NCBI RefSeq assembly: GCF_034555375.1
Contig: NZ_CP140706.1
Span: 2,223,001-2,287,000, forward strand
Direction of reading: 5' to 3'
Length of the DNA stretch: 64,000 nucleotides
From: Pseudomonas sp. B33.4
Lineage (GTDB): Bacteria > Pseudomonadota > Gammaproteobacteria > Pseudomonadales > Pseudomonadaceae
The stretch's first letter is position 1; every line of letters begins with the position of its first letter. This document shows positions 27,616 to 36,953 of this stretch, one piece after another. A program made the position numbers and the translations under genes. The notes beneath the pieces were generated by a model. The model saw only the letters and a list, made by a program, of their open reading frames with translations. It had not been told where the DNA came from and did no database searches.

Positions 27616-28572
27616 ATGAAGCTGCCATTCGCTGGACGTCTTCTTGCTGTCGCTATGCTGGCTGCCACAGCCGCCGCACTACCTGTCTCTTCGGCATTCG
27701 CCGAGTCTGCCGAAAAACCCAAAGTCGCGTTGGTCATGAAGTCTCTGGCCAATGAATTCTTCCTGACCATGGAAGATGGCGCCAAGGCTTATCAGAAAGA
27801 ACACTCCGCCGATTTCGACCTGATCTCCAACGGTATCAAGGACGAAACGGATACTGCCGGTCAGACGCGCATCGTCGAGCAGATGATCCTGGCCAAGGTC
27901 AACGCGCTGGTGATCGCGCCGTCTGACTCCAAAGCCATGGTGCCGGTGATCAAGAAAGCCGTCGATGCCGGCATCACCGTGATCAACATCGATAATCAGC
28001 TTGATCCGGCAATCGTCAAAAGCAAAAACATCAGCGTGCCTTTCGTAGGCCCGGACAACCGCAAAGGTGCGCGTCTGGTCGGTGAATACCTGGCCAAGCA
28101 GCTCAAGGCCGGTGACGAAGTCGGCATCATTGAAGGCGTGTCCACCACGACCAATGCACAGCAACGTACTGCGGGCTTCAAGGATGCGATGGATGCCGCA
28201 CAGATCAAGATCGTTTCCCTGCAATCCGGTGACTGGGAAATCGACAAGGGCAACAAGGTTGCTGCTTCGATTCTCAGTGAATACCCGGACGTCAAAGCGC
28301 TGCTGGCCGGCAACGACAGTATGGCTGTAGGTGCGGTTTCTGCTGTGCGCGCTGCTGGCAAGGCCGGTCAGGTTCAAGTCGTCGGTTACGACAACATCAA
28401 TGCCATCAAGCCAATGTTGAAGGACGGCCGCGTGCTGGCCACTGCAGACCAGTTCGCTGCAAAACAAGCCGTGTTCGGCATCGAAACCGCGCTGAAAATC
28501 ATCAAGGGCGAGAAAGTCGACAGCGGCGCCAACGGCGTCATCGAAACACCGGTCGAGCTGGTCACCCAGTAA
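27616..28572 (+). CDS. rbsB: Ribose ABC transporter, periplasmic binding protein
   Basis: 318 residues with a Sec signal (about 1-30, ending AFA-ESAEK). Type I periplasmic binding fold: KVALVMKSLANEFFLTMEDG at the start, VNALVIAPSDSKAMVPVIKKA, and the hinge and C-terminal VQVVGYDNINAIKPMLKDGR. It binds ribose and delivers it to RbsC. It is the first gene of the operon, 43 bases or more after two RbsR operators, with CGGAGTGAACCC as ribosome site. The ATP-binding gene follows after 56 bases. Confidence 0.95.
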   Translation: MKLPFAGRLLAVAMLAATAAALPVSSAFAESAEKPKVALVMKSLANEFFLTMEDGAKAYQKEHSADFDLISNGIKDETDTAGQTRIVEQMILAKVNALVIAPSDSKAMVPVIKKAVDAGITVINIDNQLDPAIVKSKNISVPFVGPDNRKGARLVGEYLAKQLKAGDEVGIIEGVSTTTNAQQRTAGFKDAMDAAQIKIVSLQSGDWEIDKGNKVAASILSEYPDVKALLAGNDSMAVGAVSAVRAAGKAGQVQVVGYDNINAIKPMLKDGRVLATADQFAAKQAVFGIETALKIIKGEKVDSGANGVIETPVELVTQ

Positions 28573-28628
28573 GTCTTCTGGCGACACAATGGCGCTCGTC
28601 CGTCCGGGCGAGCGCATGGAGAGTTTTT

Positions 28629-30182
28629 ATGTCTGTTTCCGCCCCGAACGCTGTCCTCTCGGTCAGCGGTATCGGTAAGACCTATGCGCAACCGGTGCTC
28701 ACCGGCATCGATCTGACGCTGATGCGCGGTGAAGTGCTGGCGCTGACCGGCGAGAATGGTGCCGGCAAAAGTACGCTGTCGAAGATCATTGGCGGACTGG
28801 TCACGCCGACCACCGGCCAGATGCAATTCCAGGGCAAGGACTATCGTCCGGGCAGCCGCACCCAGGCCGAAGAGCTCGGCGTGCGTATGGTCATGCAAGA
28901 GCTCAATCTGTTGCCGACACTGTCGGTCGCGGAAAACCTGTTTCTCGACAATCTGCCAAGCAATGGCGGCTGGATCAGCCGCAAGCAATTGCGCAAAGCC
29001 GCTATCGAAGCCATGGCGCAAGTCGGTCTCGACGCGATCGATCCGGATACGCTGGTCGGCGAGTTGGGTATCGGGCATCAGCAGATGGTCGAAATCGCCC
29101 GTAACCTGATCGGCGATTGCCATGTGCTGATTCTCGATGAGCCGACCGCGATGCTGACCGCACGTGAAGTCGAAATGCTGTTCGAGCAGATCACCCGATT
29201 GCAGGCGCGCGGCGTCTCGATCATCTACATTTCCCACCGTCTCGAAGAGCTTGCCCGCGTGGCGCAGCGCATTGCCGTGCTGCGTGACGGCAATCTGGTC
29301 TGTGTCGAGCCGATGGCCAATTACAACAGCGAGCAACTGGTAACGCTGATGGTCGGTCGCGAGTTGGGTGAGCATATCGACATGGGCCCGCGCAAGATTG
29401 GTGCCCCGGCGCTGACGATCAAAGGTCTGACGCGCTCCGACAAAGTGCGCGATGTCTCGTTTGAAGTCCGTGCCGGCGAGATCTTCGGGATTTCCGGACT
29501 GATCGGGGCAGGGCGCACGGAATTACTGCGTTTGATATTCGGTGCGGACACCGCTGACAGCGGCAGCATTGCACTCGGCTCGCCAGCCAAAGTGGTCAAT
29601 GTGCGCTCGCCCGTTGATGCTGTGCGCAATGGCATCGCACTGATCACTGAAGACCGCAAAGGTGAAGGCCTGCTGCTCAGTCAGTCGATCAGTGCCAACA
29701 TCGCGCTCGGCAATATGCCGGAAATTTCCAGTGGTGGTGTCGTCAACAACGGCGACGAGATCGCTTTGGCGCAACGTCAGATCGACGCCATGCGCATCCG
29801 CAGTTCAAGTCCGACACAGCTGGTTTCGGAATTGTCCGGTGGCAATCAGCAGAAGGTCGTGATCGGCCGCTGGCTGGAGCGTGACTGTTCGGTGCTGCTG
29901 TTCGATGAGCCGACCCGAGGCATCGACGTTGGTGCCAAGTTCGACATTTATGCCTTGCTCGGCGAGCTGACGCGCCAGGGCAAAGCGCTGGTGGTGGTGT
30001 CCAGTGACCTGCGCGAACTGATGCTGATTTGCGACCGGATCGGCGTGTTGTCGGCAGGGCGGCTGATCGACACCTTCGAGCGCGACAGCTGGACCCAGGA
30101 TGAACTGCTTGCCGCCGCGTTCGCCGGCTACCAAAAACGTGATGCGTTGCTCAACGAAGCGGCGCCTAGGGATCTCCCATGA
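28629..30182 (+). CDS. rbsA: Ribose ABC transporter, duplicated ATP-binding protein
   Basis: 517 residues with two ABC domains, as in all RbsA/XylG/MglA proteins. Domain 1 has a full Walker A (GENGAGKSTLSKI), VGELGIGHQQMVEIARNL in place of the signature, and Walker B HVLILDEPTAML. Domain 2 has the usual degenerate Walker A (SGLIGAGRTELLRLIF) and a good signature (ELSGGNQQKVVIGRWL) with VLLFDEPTRGIDVG. It drives ribose import. It overlaps rbsC by four bases (ATGA). Confidence 0.96.
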   Translation: MSVSAPNAVLSVSGIGKTYAQPVLTGIDLTLMRGEVLALTGENGAGKSTLSKIIGGLVTPTTGQMQFQGKDYRPGSRTQAEELGVRMVMQELNLLPTLSVAENLFLDNLPSNGGWISRKQLRKAAIEAMAQVGLDAIDPDTLVGELGIGHQQMVEIARNLIGDCHVLILDEPTAMLTAREVEMLFEQITRLQARGVSIIYISHRLEELARVAQRIAVLRDGNLVCVEPMANYNSEQLVTLMVGRELGEHIDMGPRKIGAPALTIKGLTRSDKVRDVSFEVRAGEIFGISGLIGAGRTELLRLIFGADTADSGSIALGSPAKVVNVRSPVDAVRNGIALITEDRKGEGLLLSQSISANIALGNMPEISSGGVVNNGDEIALAQRQIDAMRIRSSSPTQLVSELSGGNQQKVVIGRWLERDCSVLLFDEPTRGIDVGAKFDIYALLGELTRQGKALVVVSSDLRELMLICDRIGVLSAGRLIDTFERDSWTQDELLAAAFAGYQKRDALLNEAAPRDLP

Positions 30183-31156
30183 AAACTGCATCTCCTGCCG
30201 GCAAACGTAGTGGCAACTTCTATGGCCTGGGCACTTACCTGGGTCTGGCCGGTGCGTTGCTGGCGATGATTGCGCTGTTCTCGGTCTTGAGCAGCCACTT
30301 TCTTTCGTATAACACCTTCAGTACGTTGGCCAACCAGATTCCTGATCTGATGGTCTTGGCGGTCGGCATGACCTTTGTGCTGATCATCGGTGGCATCGAT
30401 CTGTCCGTTGGTTCGGTGCTGGCACTGGCGGCCTCTACGGTCAGCGTCGCGATTCTCGGTTGGGGCTGGGGCGTGTTGCCGTCGGCGTTGCTCGGTATGG
30501 CTGTGGCGGCACTGGCCGGTACGGTCACCGGGTCGATCACCGTGGCCTGGCGGATTCCATCGTTCATCGTCTCTCTCGGTGTGCTGGAAATGGCCCGAGG
30601 TCTGGCGTATCAGATGACCGGATCGCGCACCGCATACATTGGAGACTCGTTCGCCTGGTTGTCGAATCCGGTCGCATTCGGTATCTCGCCGTCGTTCATT
30701 ATTGCGTTGCTGGTGATTATCATCGCCCAGGCTGTGTTGACCCGGACCGTGTTCGGTCGCTACCTGATCGGTATCGGCACCAACGAAGAAGCGGTGCGAC
30801 TCGCAGGGATCAATCCAAAACCTTACAAGATTCTGGTTTTCAGCCTGATGGGCCTGCTGGCCGGTATCGCCGCGCTGTTTCAGATTTCCCGTCTGGAAGC
30901 CGCTGACCCGAATGCCGGTTCTGGTCTGGAGTTGCAGGTGATCGCCGCTGTGGTGATCGGCGGCACCAGCCTGATGGGCGGGCGCGGTTCGGTGATCAGC
31001 ACGTTCTTCGGCGTATTGATCATCTCTGTGCTGGCGGCGGGTCTGGCGCAAATCGGGGCGACCGAACCGACCAAACGAATCATCACTGGCGCCGTCATCG
31101 TGATCGCGGTGGTACTCGATACTTATCGCAGTCAGCGCGCCAGTCGCCGGGGCTAA
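30179..31156 (+). CDS. rbsC: Ribose ABC transporter permease
   Basis: 325 residues, about eight to ten membrane helices. The family motifs FVLIIGGIDLSVGSVLALA (about 65-85) and the EAA-like loop GTNEEAVRLAGINPKPYKI (about 199-217) are present, and the end is ITGAVIVIAVVLDTYRSQR. Start overlaps rbsA; the regulator gene begins three bases after the stop. Confidence 0.95.
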   Translation: MKTASPAGKRSGNFYGLGTYLGLAGALLAMIALFSVLSSHFLSYNTFSTLANQIPDLMVLAVGMTFVLIIGGIDLSVGSVLALAASTVSVAILGWGWGVLPSALLGMAVAALAGTVTGSITVAWRIPSFIVSLGVLEMARGLAYQMTGSRTAYIGDSFAWLSNPVAFGISPSFIIALLVIIIAQAVLTRTVFGRYLIGIGTNEEAVRLAGINPKPYKILVFSLMGLLAGIAALFQISRLEAADPNAGSGLELQVIAAVVIGGTSLMGGRGSVISTFFGVLIISVLAAGLAQIGATEPTKRIITGAVIVIAVVLDTYRSQRASRRG

Positions 31157-31159
31157 GAA

Positions 31160-32179
31160 ATGGCAACAATCAAGGACGTGGCAGCCCTCGCGGGAATTTC
31201 CTACACGACGGTGTCGCATGTGGTGAACAACACCCGGCCGGTCAGTCAGGAAGTGCGGCTGAAAGTCGAGGCAGCGATCAAGAGCCTCGACTATGTGCCA
31301 AGTGCAGTGGCGCGCTCATTAAAGGCCAAGACGACTGCGACCATCGGCTTGCTGGTGCCGAACAGTCTCAACCCGTACTTCGCGGAATTGGCGCGGGGCA
31401 TCGAAGATTACTGCGAGCGTAACGGCTACTGCGTGATCCTCTGCAACTCCGACGATAACCCCGACAAGCAGCGCAGCTATTTACGTGTTCTGCTGGAAAA
31501 GCGCATCGACGGTTTGATCGTCGCCTCCGCTGGCGGTGACAGCGGTCTGGCGCAGGGGCTGGCCGGGGTGAAAACGCCGATGGTCATCGTTGACCGTGGC
31601 CTGGACGGTGTCGATGCCGATCTGGTGCGCATCGACCACGAATACGGTGCATATCTGGCGACCCGTCATCTGCTGGAGTTGGGTCATCGCGACATTGCCA
31701 CCATTGGCGGTCCGGCCACTACCAGCGTGGCGCAGATGCGTCAGGCCGGTTATTGCCGGGCGCTGAATGAGGCGGGCATTGAAGTCCGCCGGGAGCGCAT
31801 GCTGGAAAGCGATTTCACCAGCACGGGTGGATACAACGCGGCGGCGATTCTCCTTGAGAGCAATCCGCCGAGTGCGATTTTTGCCGGTAACGACATGATC
31901 GGCATCGGCGTGCTGCGTGCGGCGGCGGAGCGCAAGGTGCGCGTGCCGAGCGAGCTGTCGGTGATCGGTTTTGACGATATCCAGATGAGCCGTTACGTGT
32001 ATCCGGCACTCACTACGGTGGGGCAATCGATCCTGCAACTGGGTGAGATGGCGGCCGAAGTGCTGCTGCGAAGAATTGCTACGCCGAATCTGGGCACTGA
32101 TCAGCGGATCGTGACCCCGAGTATTGTCTTGCGCGAATCGACCGCACCGTTGTCCGGTGTGTTCACCGAATACCGCTGA
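31160..32179 (+). CDS. rbsR: LacI-family ribose operon repressor
   Basis: 339 residues. The LacI helix-turn-helix is at the very N-terminus (ATIKDVAALAGISYTTVSHV), then the hinge helix (YVPSAVARSLKAK) and a ribose-binding-like effector domain. Placement inside the operon between rbsC and rbsK is the Pseudomonas arrangement. It should bind the two CGCAAACGTTTGCG-type operators before rbsB and be released by ribose. Because it is in the operon it controls itself. Confidence 0.93.
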   Translation: MATIKDVAALAGISYTTVSHVVNNTRPVSQEVRLKVEAAIKSLDYVPSAVARSLKAKTTATIGLLVPNSLNPYFAELARGIEDYCERNGYCVILCNSDDNPDKQRSYLRVLLEKRIDGLIVASAGGDSGLAQGLAGVKTPMVIVDRGLDGVDADLVRIDHEYGAYLATRHLLELGHRDIATIGGPATTSVAQMRQAGYCRALNEAGIEVRRERMLESDFTSTGGYNAAAILLESNPPSAIFAGNDMIGIGVLRAAAERKVRVPSELSVIGFDDIQMSRYVYPALTTVGQSILQLGEMAAEVLLRRIATPNLGTDQRIVTPSIVLRESTAPLSGVFTEYR

Positions 32180-32203
32180 AACCGAATTGACGAGTAATGA
32201 TGT

Positions 32204-33121
32204 ATGCCAGCAAATGTAGTGGTAATAGGCAGCCTGAACATGGATCTGGTGACCCGGGCGCCACGGCTGCCCGCAGGCGGTGAAACGCTGATCGGTCATT
32301 CGTTTGCCACGGTTTCCGGTGGCAAGGGCGCCAATCAGGCGGTGGCCGCAGCACGTTTGGGTGCGCAGGTGGCGATGGTCGGTTGCGTTGGCAATGACGA
32401 CTATGGCGTGCAGTTGCGTGACGCTCTGCTGGCTGAGCAGATCGATTGTCAGGCCGTGAGCACGGTCGAGGATTGCAGTGGTGTGGCGTTGATTGTGGTC
32501 GATGACAACAGTCAGAACGCAATTGTCATTGTCGCTGGTGCCAACGGTGCCATGACACCCGCAGTGATCGATCGGTTTGATGCGGTGCTGAAAGGCGCCG
32601 ATGTGATCATCTGCCAGCTGGAAATTCCGGATGCCACGGTGGGGCATGCGCTCAAGCGTGCCCGTGCGCTCGGCAAAGTCGTCATTCTCAATCCGGCGCC
32701 GGCCAGTCGTCCATTGCCGGCAGACTGGTTTGCCGCGATCGACTACCTGATTCCCAACGAGAGCGAAGCGAGCGCATTGAGCGGATTGCCGGTGGATTCG
32801 CTGGCAACCGCAGAAGTTGCTGCCAGCCAGCTGATCGCCATGGGGGCGGGCAAAGTCATCATTACTCTGGGGTCTCAAGGCTCGCTGTTCGCCAATGGCA
32901 AAGGCTTCGAGCATTTCCCGGCGCCGAAAGTGAAGGCTGTCGACACCACTGCGGCGGGGGACACCTTCGTCGGTGGTTTTGCCGCTGCGCTGGCCAATGG
33001 CAAGTCCGAGGCAGAAGCGATCCGCTACGGGCAGATCGCCGCCGCGCTGTCTGTCACCCGTGCCGGCGCGCAGCCGTCCATTCCAACCCGATCCGACGTA
33101 CAGGCCTTTAAAACCGCATGA
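32204..33121 (+). CDS. rbsK: Ribokinase
   Basis: 305 residues, PfkB family. [19 protein letters not shown] at the N-terminus is the ribokinase substrate-lid start, [15 protein letters not shown] is the first family signature, and [17 protein letters not shown] is the second, holding the catalytic Asp and anion hole. It phosphorylates ribose at O5 after import. The stop overlaps rbsD by four bases. Confidence 0.95.
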   Translation: MPANVVVIGSLNMDLVTRAPRLPAGGETLIGHSFATVSGGKGANQAVAAARLGAQVAMVGCVGNDDYGVQLRDALLAEQIDCQAVSTVEDCSGVALIVVDDNSQNAIVIVAGANGAMTPAVIDRFDAVLKGADVIICQLEIPDATVGHALKRARALGKVVILNPAPASRPLPADWFAAIDYLIPNESEASALSGLPVDSLATAEVAASQLIAMGAGKVIITLGSQGSLFANGKGFEHFPAPKVKAVDTTAAGDTFVGGFAAALANGKSEAEAIRYGQIAAALSVTRAGAQPSIPTRSDVQAFKTA

Positions 33122-33522
33122 AAAAAACTCCTCTGCTCAACGTCGCCTTGTCGCGGCTGATTGCATCTCTGGGTCACGGCGACATGGTGGTTATCGGTGA
33201 TGCCGGGCTCCCGGTGCCGCCGGGTGTCGAGCTGATTGACCTGGCGCTGACCCATGGCGTGCCGGATTTCATCAGCACCCTGAAGGTCGTACTCAGCGAG
33301 ATGCAGGTAGAAAGCCATGCACTGGCCAAAGAAATCTTCGACAAGCAACCGACCGCGCTGAATACGCTGGACGAGTTGAATGAAGAGGGCGCTCTGGGCC
33401 GTCGCGATCTGCTCGGTCACGAGCAATTCAAGGTTCTCAGCCGACAGGCTCGGGCGATTGTTCGTACAGGCGAATGCCAGCCGTACTGCAATATCGTTCT
33501 GGTCGCCGGGGTTACGTTCTGA
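33118..33522 (+). CDS. rbsD: D-ribose pyranase
   Basis: 134 residues. It interconverts beta-pyranose and furanose forms of ribose, supplying the furanose to ribokinase. The catalytic histidine lies in [18 protein letters not shown], and the C-terminus [15 protein letters not shown] is the family end with its conserved Tyr and Asn. It is translationally coupled to rbsK. Confidence 0.94.
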   Translation: MKKTPLLNVALSRLIASLGHGDMVVIGDAGLPVPPGVELIDLALTHGVPDFISTLKVVLSEMQVESHALAKEIFDKQPTALNTLDELNEEGALGRRDLLGHEQFKVLSRQARAIVRTGECQPYCNIVLVAGVTF

Positions 33523-33554
33523 TTTTTCGATTCCACATGCACAAGGAATGCGCC

Positions 33555-34583
33555 ATGCACCGCTATGCTCAGAAACTGCATCAACTCATCCGGGGTTTAC
33601 TGCTTTTGTCCGTAATCACTGCGACCGGCGCTCAGGCGGCGGAAAAAATCGACCTGATCATCGATACCGATCCAGGAGCCGACGATGTGGTCGCCCTGTT
33701 GTTCGCGCTGGCCTCGCCGGACGAACTGAACATTCGCGCGCTGACCACCGTGGCCGGCAACGTGCGCCTCGACAAGACTTCACGTAACGCGCGCCTGGCT
33801 CGCGAGTGGGCAGGGCGCGAAGACGTACCGGTTTATGCGGGGGCGCCAAAGCCGCTGATGCGCACGCCGATCTACGCCGAGAACATCCATGGCAAGGAAG
33901 GCCTGTCGGGTGTCACCGTACATGAGCCGAAAAAAGGTCTGGCTGAGGGCAATGCGGTCAACTATCTGATCGACACCCTGAAAAAAGCCAAGCCGCACAG
34001 CATCACTATCGCCATGCTCGGTCCACAGACCAACCTGGCACTGGCGCTGATCCAGGAGCCTGAAATTGTTCAGGGCATCAAGGAAGTGGTGATCATGGGT
34101 GGTGCGCACTTCAACGGCGGCAACATCACACCGGTGGCCGAATTCAATTTGTTCGCCGATCCGCAAGCGGCAGAAGTGGTTCTGAAAAGTGGCGTGAAAC
34201 TGACCTATCTGCCACTGGACGTGACCCACAAGATTCTCACCAGTGATGCGCGCCTGAAACAGATCGCTGCGCTGAACAACAATGCGAGCAAGATTGTCGG
34301 TGACATCCTCAACGAGTACATCAAAGGCGACATGGAGCACTACGGTATTCCGGGTGGCCCGGTGCATGACGCTACCGTTGTGGCCTATTTGCTCAAGCCG
34401 GAGCTGTTCACCGGTCGCTCGGTGAATGTCGTGGTGGATAGCCGTGAAGGGCCGACTTTCGGTCAGACCATCGTCGATTGGTACGACGGCCTGAAGGCGC
34501 CGAAAAACGCCTTCTGGGTGGAAAACGGCGACGCGCAGGGCTTCTTTGACTTGCTGACCGAGCGCCTGAAGCGACTGAAGTAA
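33555..34583 (+). CDS. Exported inosine/uridine-preferring nucleoside hydrolase
   Basis: 342 residues from the ATG at 33555, preceded by AAGGAATGCGCC. Longer in-frame starts overlap rbsD and would bury the signal. A Sec signal (about 1-31, hydrophobic core LIRGLLLLSVITATGAQA) precedes the nucleoside-hydrolase calcium and ribose-binding motif LIIDTDPGADDVVALLFAL. The central NLFADPQAAEVVL and DATVVAYLL are also typical. It should cleave nucleosides outside the inner membrane, releasing ribose for RbsBAC. It lies 32 bases after rbsD, before the terminator, so it belongs to the ribose operon. Confidence 0.9.
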   Translation: MHRYAQKLHQLIRGLLLLSVITATGAQAAEKIDLIIDTDPGADDVVALLFALASPDELNIRALTTVAGNVRLDKTSRNARLAREWAGREDVPVYAGAPKPLMRTPIYAENIHGKEGLSGVTVHEPKKGLAEGNAVNYLIDTLKKAKPHSITIAMLGPQTNLALALIQEPEIVQGIKEVVIMGGAHFNGGNITPVAEFNLFADPQAAEVVLKSGVKLTYLPLDVTHKILTSDARLKQIAALNNNASKIVGDILNEYIKGDMEHYGIPGGPVHDATVVAYLLKPELFTGRSVNVVVDSREGPTFGQTIVDWYDGLKAPKNAFWVENGDAQGFFDLLTERLKRLK

Positions 34584-34591
34584 ATCATTCG

Positions 34592-34618
34592 CCCGCAGGT
34601 GCCAGCCTGCGGGTTTTT
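34592..34618 (+). terminator. Ribose operon terminator
   Basis: CCCGCAGG-TGCCA-GCCTGCGGG with five T. The T tract overlaps the stop of the next, opposing gene. Confidence 0.85.
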
Positions 34619-34823
34619 ACACCCTCTCAGTGGGTTCGTCCTGTTCGGTCGGATAGCGCTCGAAAATCTGCTTGATGAATTGTTTGGCCGCTTCCGTGCC
34701 CAGTTCTTTGACCAATAGATCGATACCAATCAGCGCCAGTTCCTCTGTGGTTCCCGGGCTGTAGGAGCTGTGACCGTCTGCCCATTTGGCTTTGATGTCG
34801 GCGTCGATGCTGATGGTGGTCAT
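34617..34823 (-). CDS. Small conserved-looking protein, unknown
   Basis: 68 residues from the ATG at 34823. It begins MTTISIDADIKAKWADGH, with a helical C-terminal half (ELALIGIDLLVKELGTEAAKQF). Codon use is normal for the chromosome. No family is recognised and the ribosome site is poor (GAGCGCTCCC). The gene is convergent with the ribose operon. Confidence 0.5.
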   Translation of the reverse strand: MTTISIDADIKAKWADGHSSYSPGTTEELALIGIDLLVKELGTEAAKQFIKQIFERYPTEQDEPTERV

Positions 34824-34953
34824 GGGAGCGCTCAAAAGTCAGAAGGTCTGTGCGTCGAGTTAACCATTTTGTCGGGCATTTGGCACTGCGACTTAGGCAT
34901 GAACGGAGCGCTATGCGACACTTGGTCTTTCAAGGCTTTCCAAGGACCGTGCT

Positions 34954-35259
34954 GTGCAGATCGATTTGAATACCCCTGACGGCCTCACGCTCGACGCAGT
35001 GCGCCAATTGCTTGCCTCGGCCAGTGACGACGAACACACGCAACTGCGCGTGACCAAGGGCGGTATCGCTTACATTTCTTCGGGCGTTACCGGTGGGCAG
35101 GATATCGACGGTTTGCTGTTTCGCCTGGAAACCTGGGCCAAGGGTTCAGGGTACGTCGGCAACGTCGCGGCCAGCGACGAGGTGTGGGTGATGCAGATTT
35201 TCAACGCGCTGAAGGACAACTGGCCGAATCCGCCGTATGACTACATCGACGTCTACTGA
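34954..35259 (+). CDS. Hypothetical protein of about 101 residues
   Basis: GTG start. Mixed alpha/beta composition with no signal or membrane helix; the C-terminus DNWPNPPYDYIDVY is Pro/Tyr-rich. Third-position GC is high, as in neighbouring core genes, which supports coding. No family recognised. Confidence 0.6.
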   Translation: MQIDLNTPDGLTLDAVRQLLASASDDEHTQLRVTKGGIAYISSGVTGGQDIDGLLFRLETWAKGSGYVGNVAASDEVWVMQIFNALKDNWPNPPYDYIDVY

Positions 35260-35428
35260 GTGCCGTTAATATTCAGTCACGATTCATTGATGAAGTGACG
35301 CATGCCGCTCAGGCACACTCGGCGTTTTTCCAATCGTGGGGCAGGGTGATGGCCTTGGCCGTGAAACCAAACGCCGGAATGGCGGTCGCACGATCTCAGC
35401 TTAACCATTTTGAAAACAAGGAGGCTTC

Positions 35429-35746
35429 ATGCCTTTGAAGTTCGCGACACTGGGTGCACTTATGGCCACTGTTATGTTGGCCGGTTGCAGCACGACCTCC
35501 AGCGAGTCGGCAAAGGAAACTGCGGCGACCGAAGCCGGTCACAGCCGCTGTGAAGCAACGGCAGCGGAATTCGCCATCGGCAAGAAAGCTTCGCCAGAGT
35601 TGCTGGAGCAGGCGCGCACCAAAGCCGGGGCGCAGAATGCCCGCTTCCTCAAGCCGAATGACATGATCACGCTCGAGTACCGCTCGGATCGCTTGAATCT
35701 GAACACCGACAACAATCTGGTGATCACTCGCGTCAACTGCGGCTAA
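35429..35746 (+). CDS. Peptidase inhibitor I78 family lipoprotein
   Basis: 105 residues. The signal ends in an LAGC lipobox (Cys20), with Ser at +2 suggesting the outer membrane. The mature part has the I78 layout: a Cys near the start, ELLEQARTKAGAQNARFLKP, then DRLNLNTDNNLVITRVNCG with the terminal Cys for the disulfide. Family members inhibit serine proteases. AAGGAGGC precedes the ATG. It stands alone and shares a bidirectional terminator with the opposing cold-shock gene. Confidence 0.82.
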   Translation: MPLKFATLGALMATVMLAGCSTTSSESAKETAATEAGHSRCEATAAEFAIGKKASPELLEQARTKAGAQNARFLKPNDMITLEYRSDRLNLNTDNNLVITRVNCG

Positions 35747-35772
35747 TCAGACAGCGCTTTTGTTGCAGGCAT

Positions 35773-35804
35773 AAAAAACCCCGTCACATGGACGGGGTTT
35801 TTTT
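35773..35804. terminator. Bidirectional terminator
   Basis: AAAAAACCCCGTC-ACATG-GACGGGGTTTTTTT serves the I78 gene (+) and the cold-shock gene (-). Confidence 0.88.
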
Positions 35805-35818
35805 AGTGCGCCGAGAAA

Positions 35819-36031
35819 TTACTCTGGGCGAACCTGTGCAGCTTGCATACCCTTTTGGCCTTTCTCAGCCACGAAGGAGACGGTCTGGCCTTCTTTCAGG
35901 CTTTTGAAACCGTCGGATTCGATAGCTTTGAAGTGTACGAACAGGTCGTCACCGCCACCTTGAGGAGTGATGAAGCCGAAGCCTTTTTCATCGTTGAACC
36001 ACTTAACGGTGCCGGTTTGGCGATTAGACAT
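35819..36031 (-). CDS. Cold-shock domain protein (CspA family)
   Basis: 70 residues, a single OB-fold cold-shock domain. RNP1 (KGFGFITP) and RNP2 (DLFVHFKAI) are both intact, with [14 protein letters not shown] at the start. Such proteins act as RNA chaperones. The ribosome site is TTGGAGATACACC. The 290-base region upstream on this strand is AT-rich and would form a long leader, common in this family. Pseudomonas has several paralogues (capA, capB, cspD), and this one is not assigned to one of them. Confidence 0.93.
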   Translation of the reverse strand: MSNRQTGTVKWFNDEKGFGFITPQGGGDDLFVHFKAIESDGFKSLKEGQTVSFVAEKGQKGMQAAQVRPE

Positions 36032-36073
36032 GGTGTATCTCCAAGAAACATATATTTTTCAGTACTGTGCTGC

Positions 36074-36250
36074 TCAGGCCAACTGGGCACACCCGGGTAT
36101 CATAGTCGAAATGTTCGCTTTGGTAGCCCCCCGGACGTGCTGTTTGCCAATCAGTCGTGTTTTCTTTACTGCCTGTTTCTGCTGAAAGCCCCGGTTTACA
36201 AGGCTTTGAGCGGAACGTAAAGACGATAAAAAAACCTGTAAAACCTGCAT
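36074..36250 (-). CDS. Possible small upstream reading frame in the cold-shock leader
   Basis: 58 codons from an ATG with an excellent ribosome site (CGGAGGATTT). Basic, Gln/Lys-rich, no recognised family. It lies in the leader of the cold-shock gene and may be a chance frame in untranslated RNA. Confidence 0.2.
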   Translation of the reverse strand: MQVLQVFLSSLRSAQSLVNRGFQQKQAVKKTRLIGKQHVRGATKANISTMIPGCAQLA

Positions 36251-36319
36251 AAATCCTCCGAAAAGGCTCAAATTCAGCCCTTTTTAGAGGCGCTGAGCCA
36301 ACTCAAAAGACCTTTTTGA

Positions 36320-36622
36320 TCACTTTTTAGCCGGGGTATTTGCCTTGCATTTGGCAATTTGGCCCAACGCTTTCTGTTGCAATTCAGGGGTGGCCTTGTT
36401 GTCCATCAGCGCCTGAATGTCAGCAGCAGGGTAGGACTTGATAGCATCAGCACCACAGGCGCAGTGCGATTTGGCCGCCGCAGCGCCAATTTGCGGAGTC
36501 GCCGCCTGCGTGCACTGCGCCATGTACTTCTCGCGCTCGCCCTTCGGCCAATCGGCGTGGGCGCTCAGCGGCAGCAGCATAACGATGGGGGCGACTACGG
36601 CGAACAGGGTATTCAGACGCAT
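36320..36622 (-). CDS. Exported small cysteine-containing protein, unknown
   Basis: 100 residues with a Sec signal (MRLNTLFAVVAPIVMLLPLSAHA-). The mature part has four cysteines (CTQ, HCACG, KCK) and is helical, with a Lys-rich end. The ATG at 36622 is preceded by AAGGAGCATCCTCGC, better than the in-frame ATG 24 bases upstream. It looks like a periplasmic protein conserved in Pseudomonas; no function known. Confidence 0.7.
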   Translation of the reverse strand: MRLNTLFAVVAPIVMLLPLSAHADWPKGEREKYMAQCTQAATPQIGAAAAKSHCACGADAIKSYPAADIQALMDNKATPELQQKALGQIAKCKANTPAKK

Positions 36623-36880
36623 GCGAGGATGCTCCTTGTGGGTCAATGTCTTGTTATCTGAGGGCTGAAGGGGCCATCAAGTTCAGCACTCTGGCATAAA
36701 AACAGACGATTTGCCTTCTGATCAAACAGAGGCATAGGTGACCGCTCATCTGTGCTAGCATGCCGGGCTCAAGCGTTCTCAGGCTCCGGATGACCTTCAG
36801 TCCCGGCAGCGGTCAACGTGCGAATATTTCGATTTGAATCCCAGTCACTCTGGTTCGGTTTTCCGGTTGGCCGCAAGGCT

Positions 36881-36899
36881 CCTGCCGCTGTAAGGCAGG
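36881..36899 (+). promoter_or_regulatory. thrS leader hairpin resembling a tRNA-Thr(UGU) anticodon arm
   Basis: CCTGCC/GGCAGG stem with a seven-base loop GCTGTAA: TGT occupies anticodon positions, followed by AA. It corresponds in position to domain 4 of the E. coli thrS operator. Confidence 0.55.
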
Positions 36900-36953
36900 C
36901 GTTCGTCATTGAATGGCCTGGATCGGATCTTGTACTGGCTCATCCCAACCCAC

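Noticed and set aside
34759..34772. CTGTAGGAGCTG motif like a single REP end
   Set aside because: It lies inside the small gene at 34617-34823 without an inverted partner.
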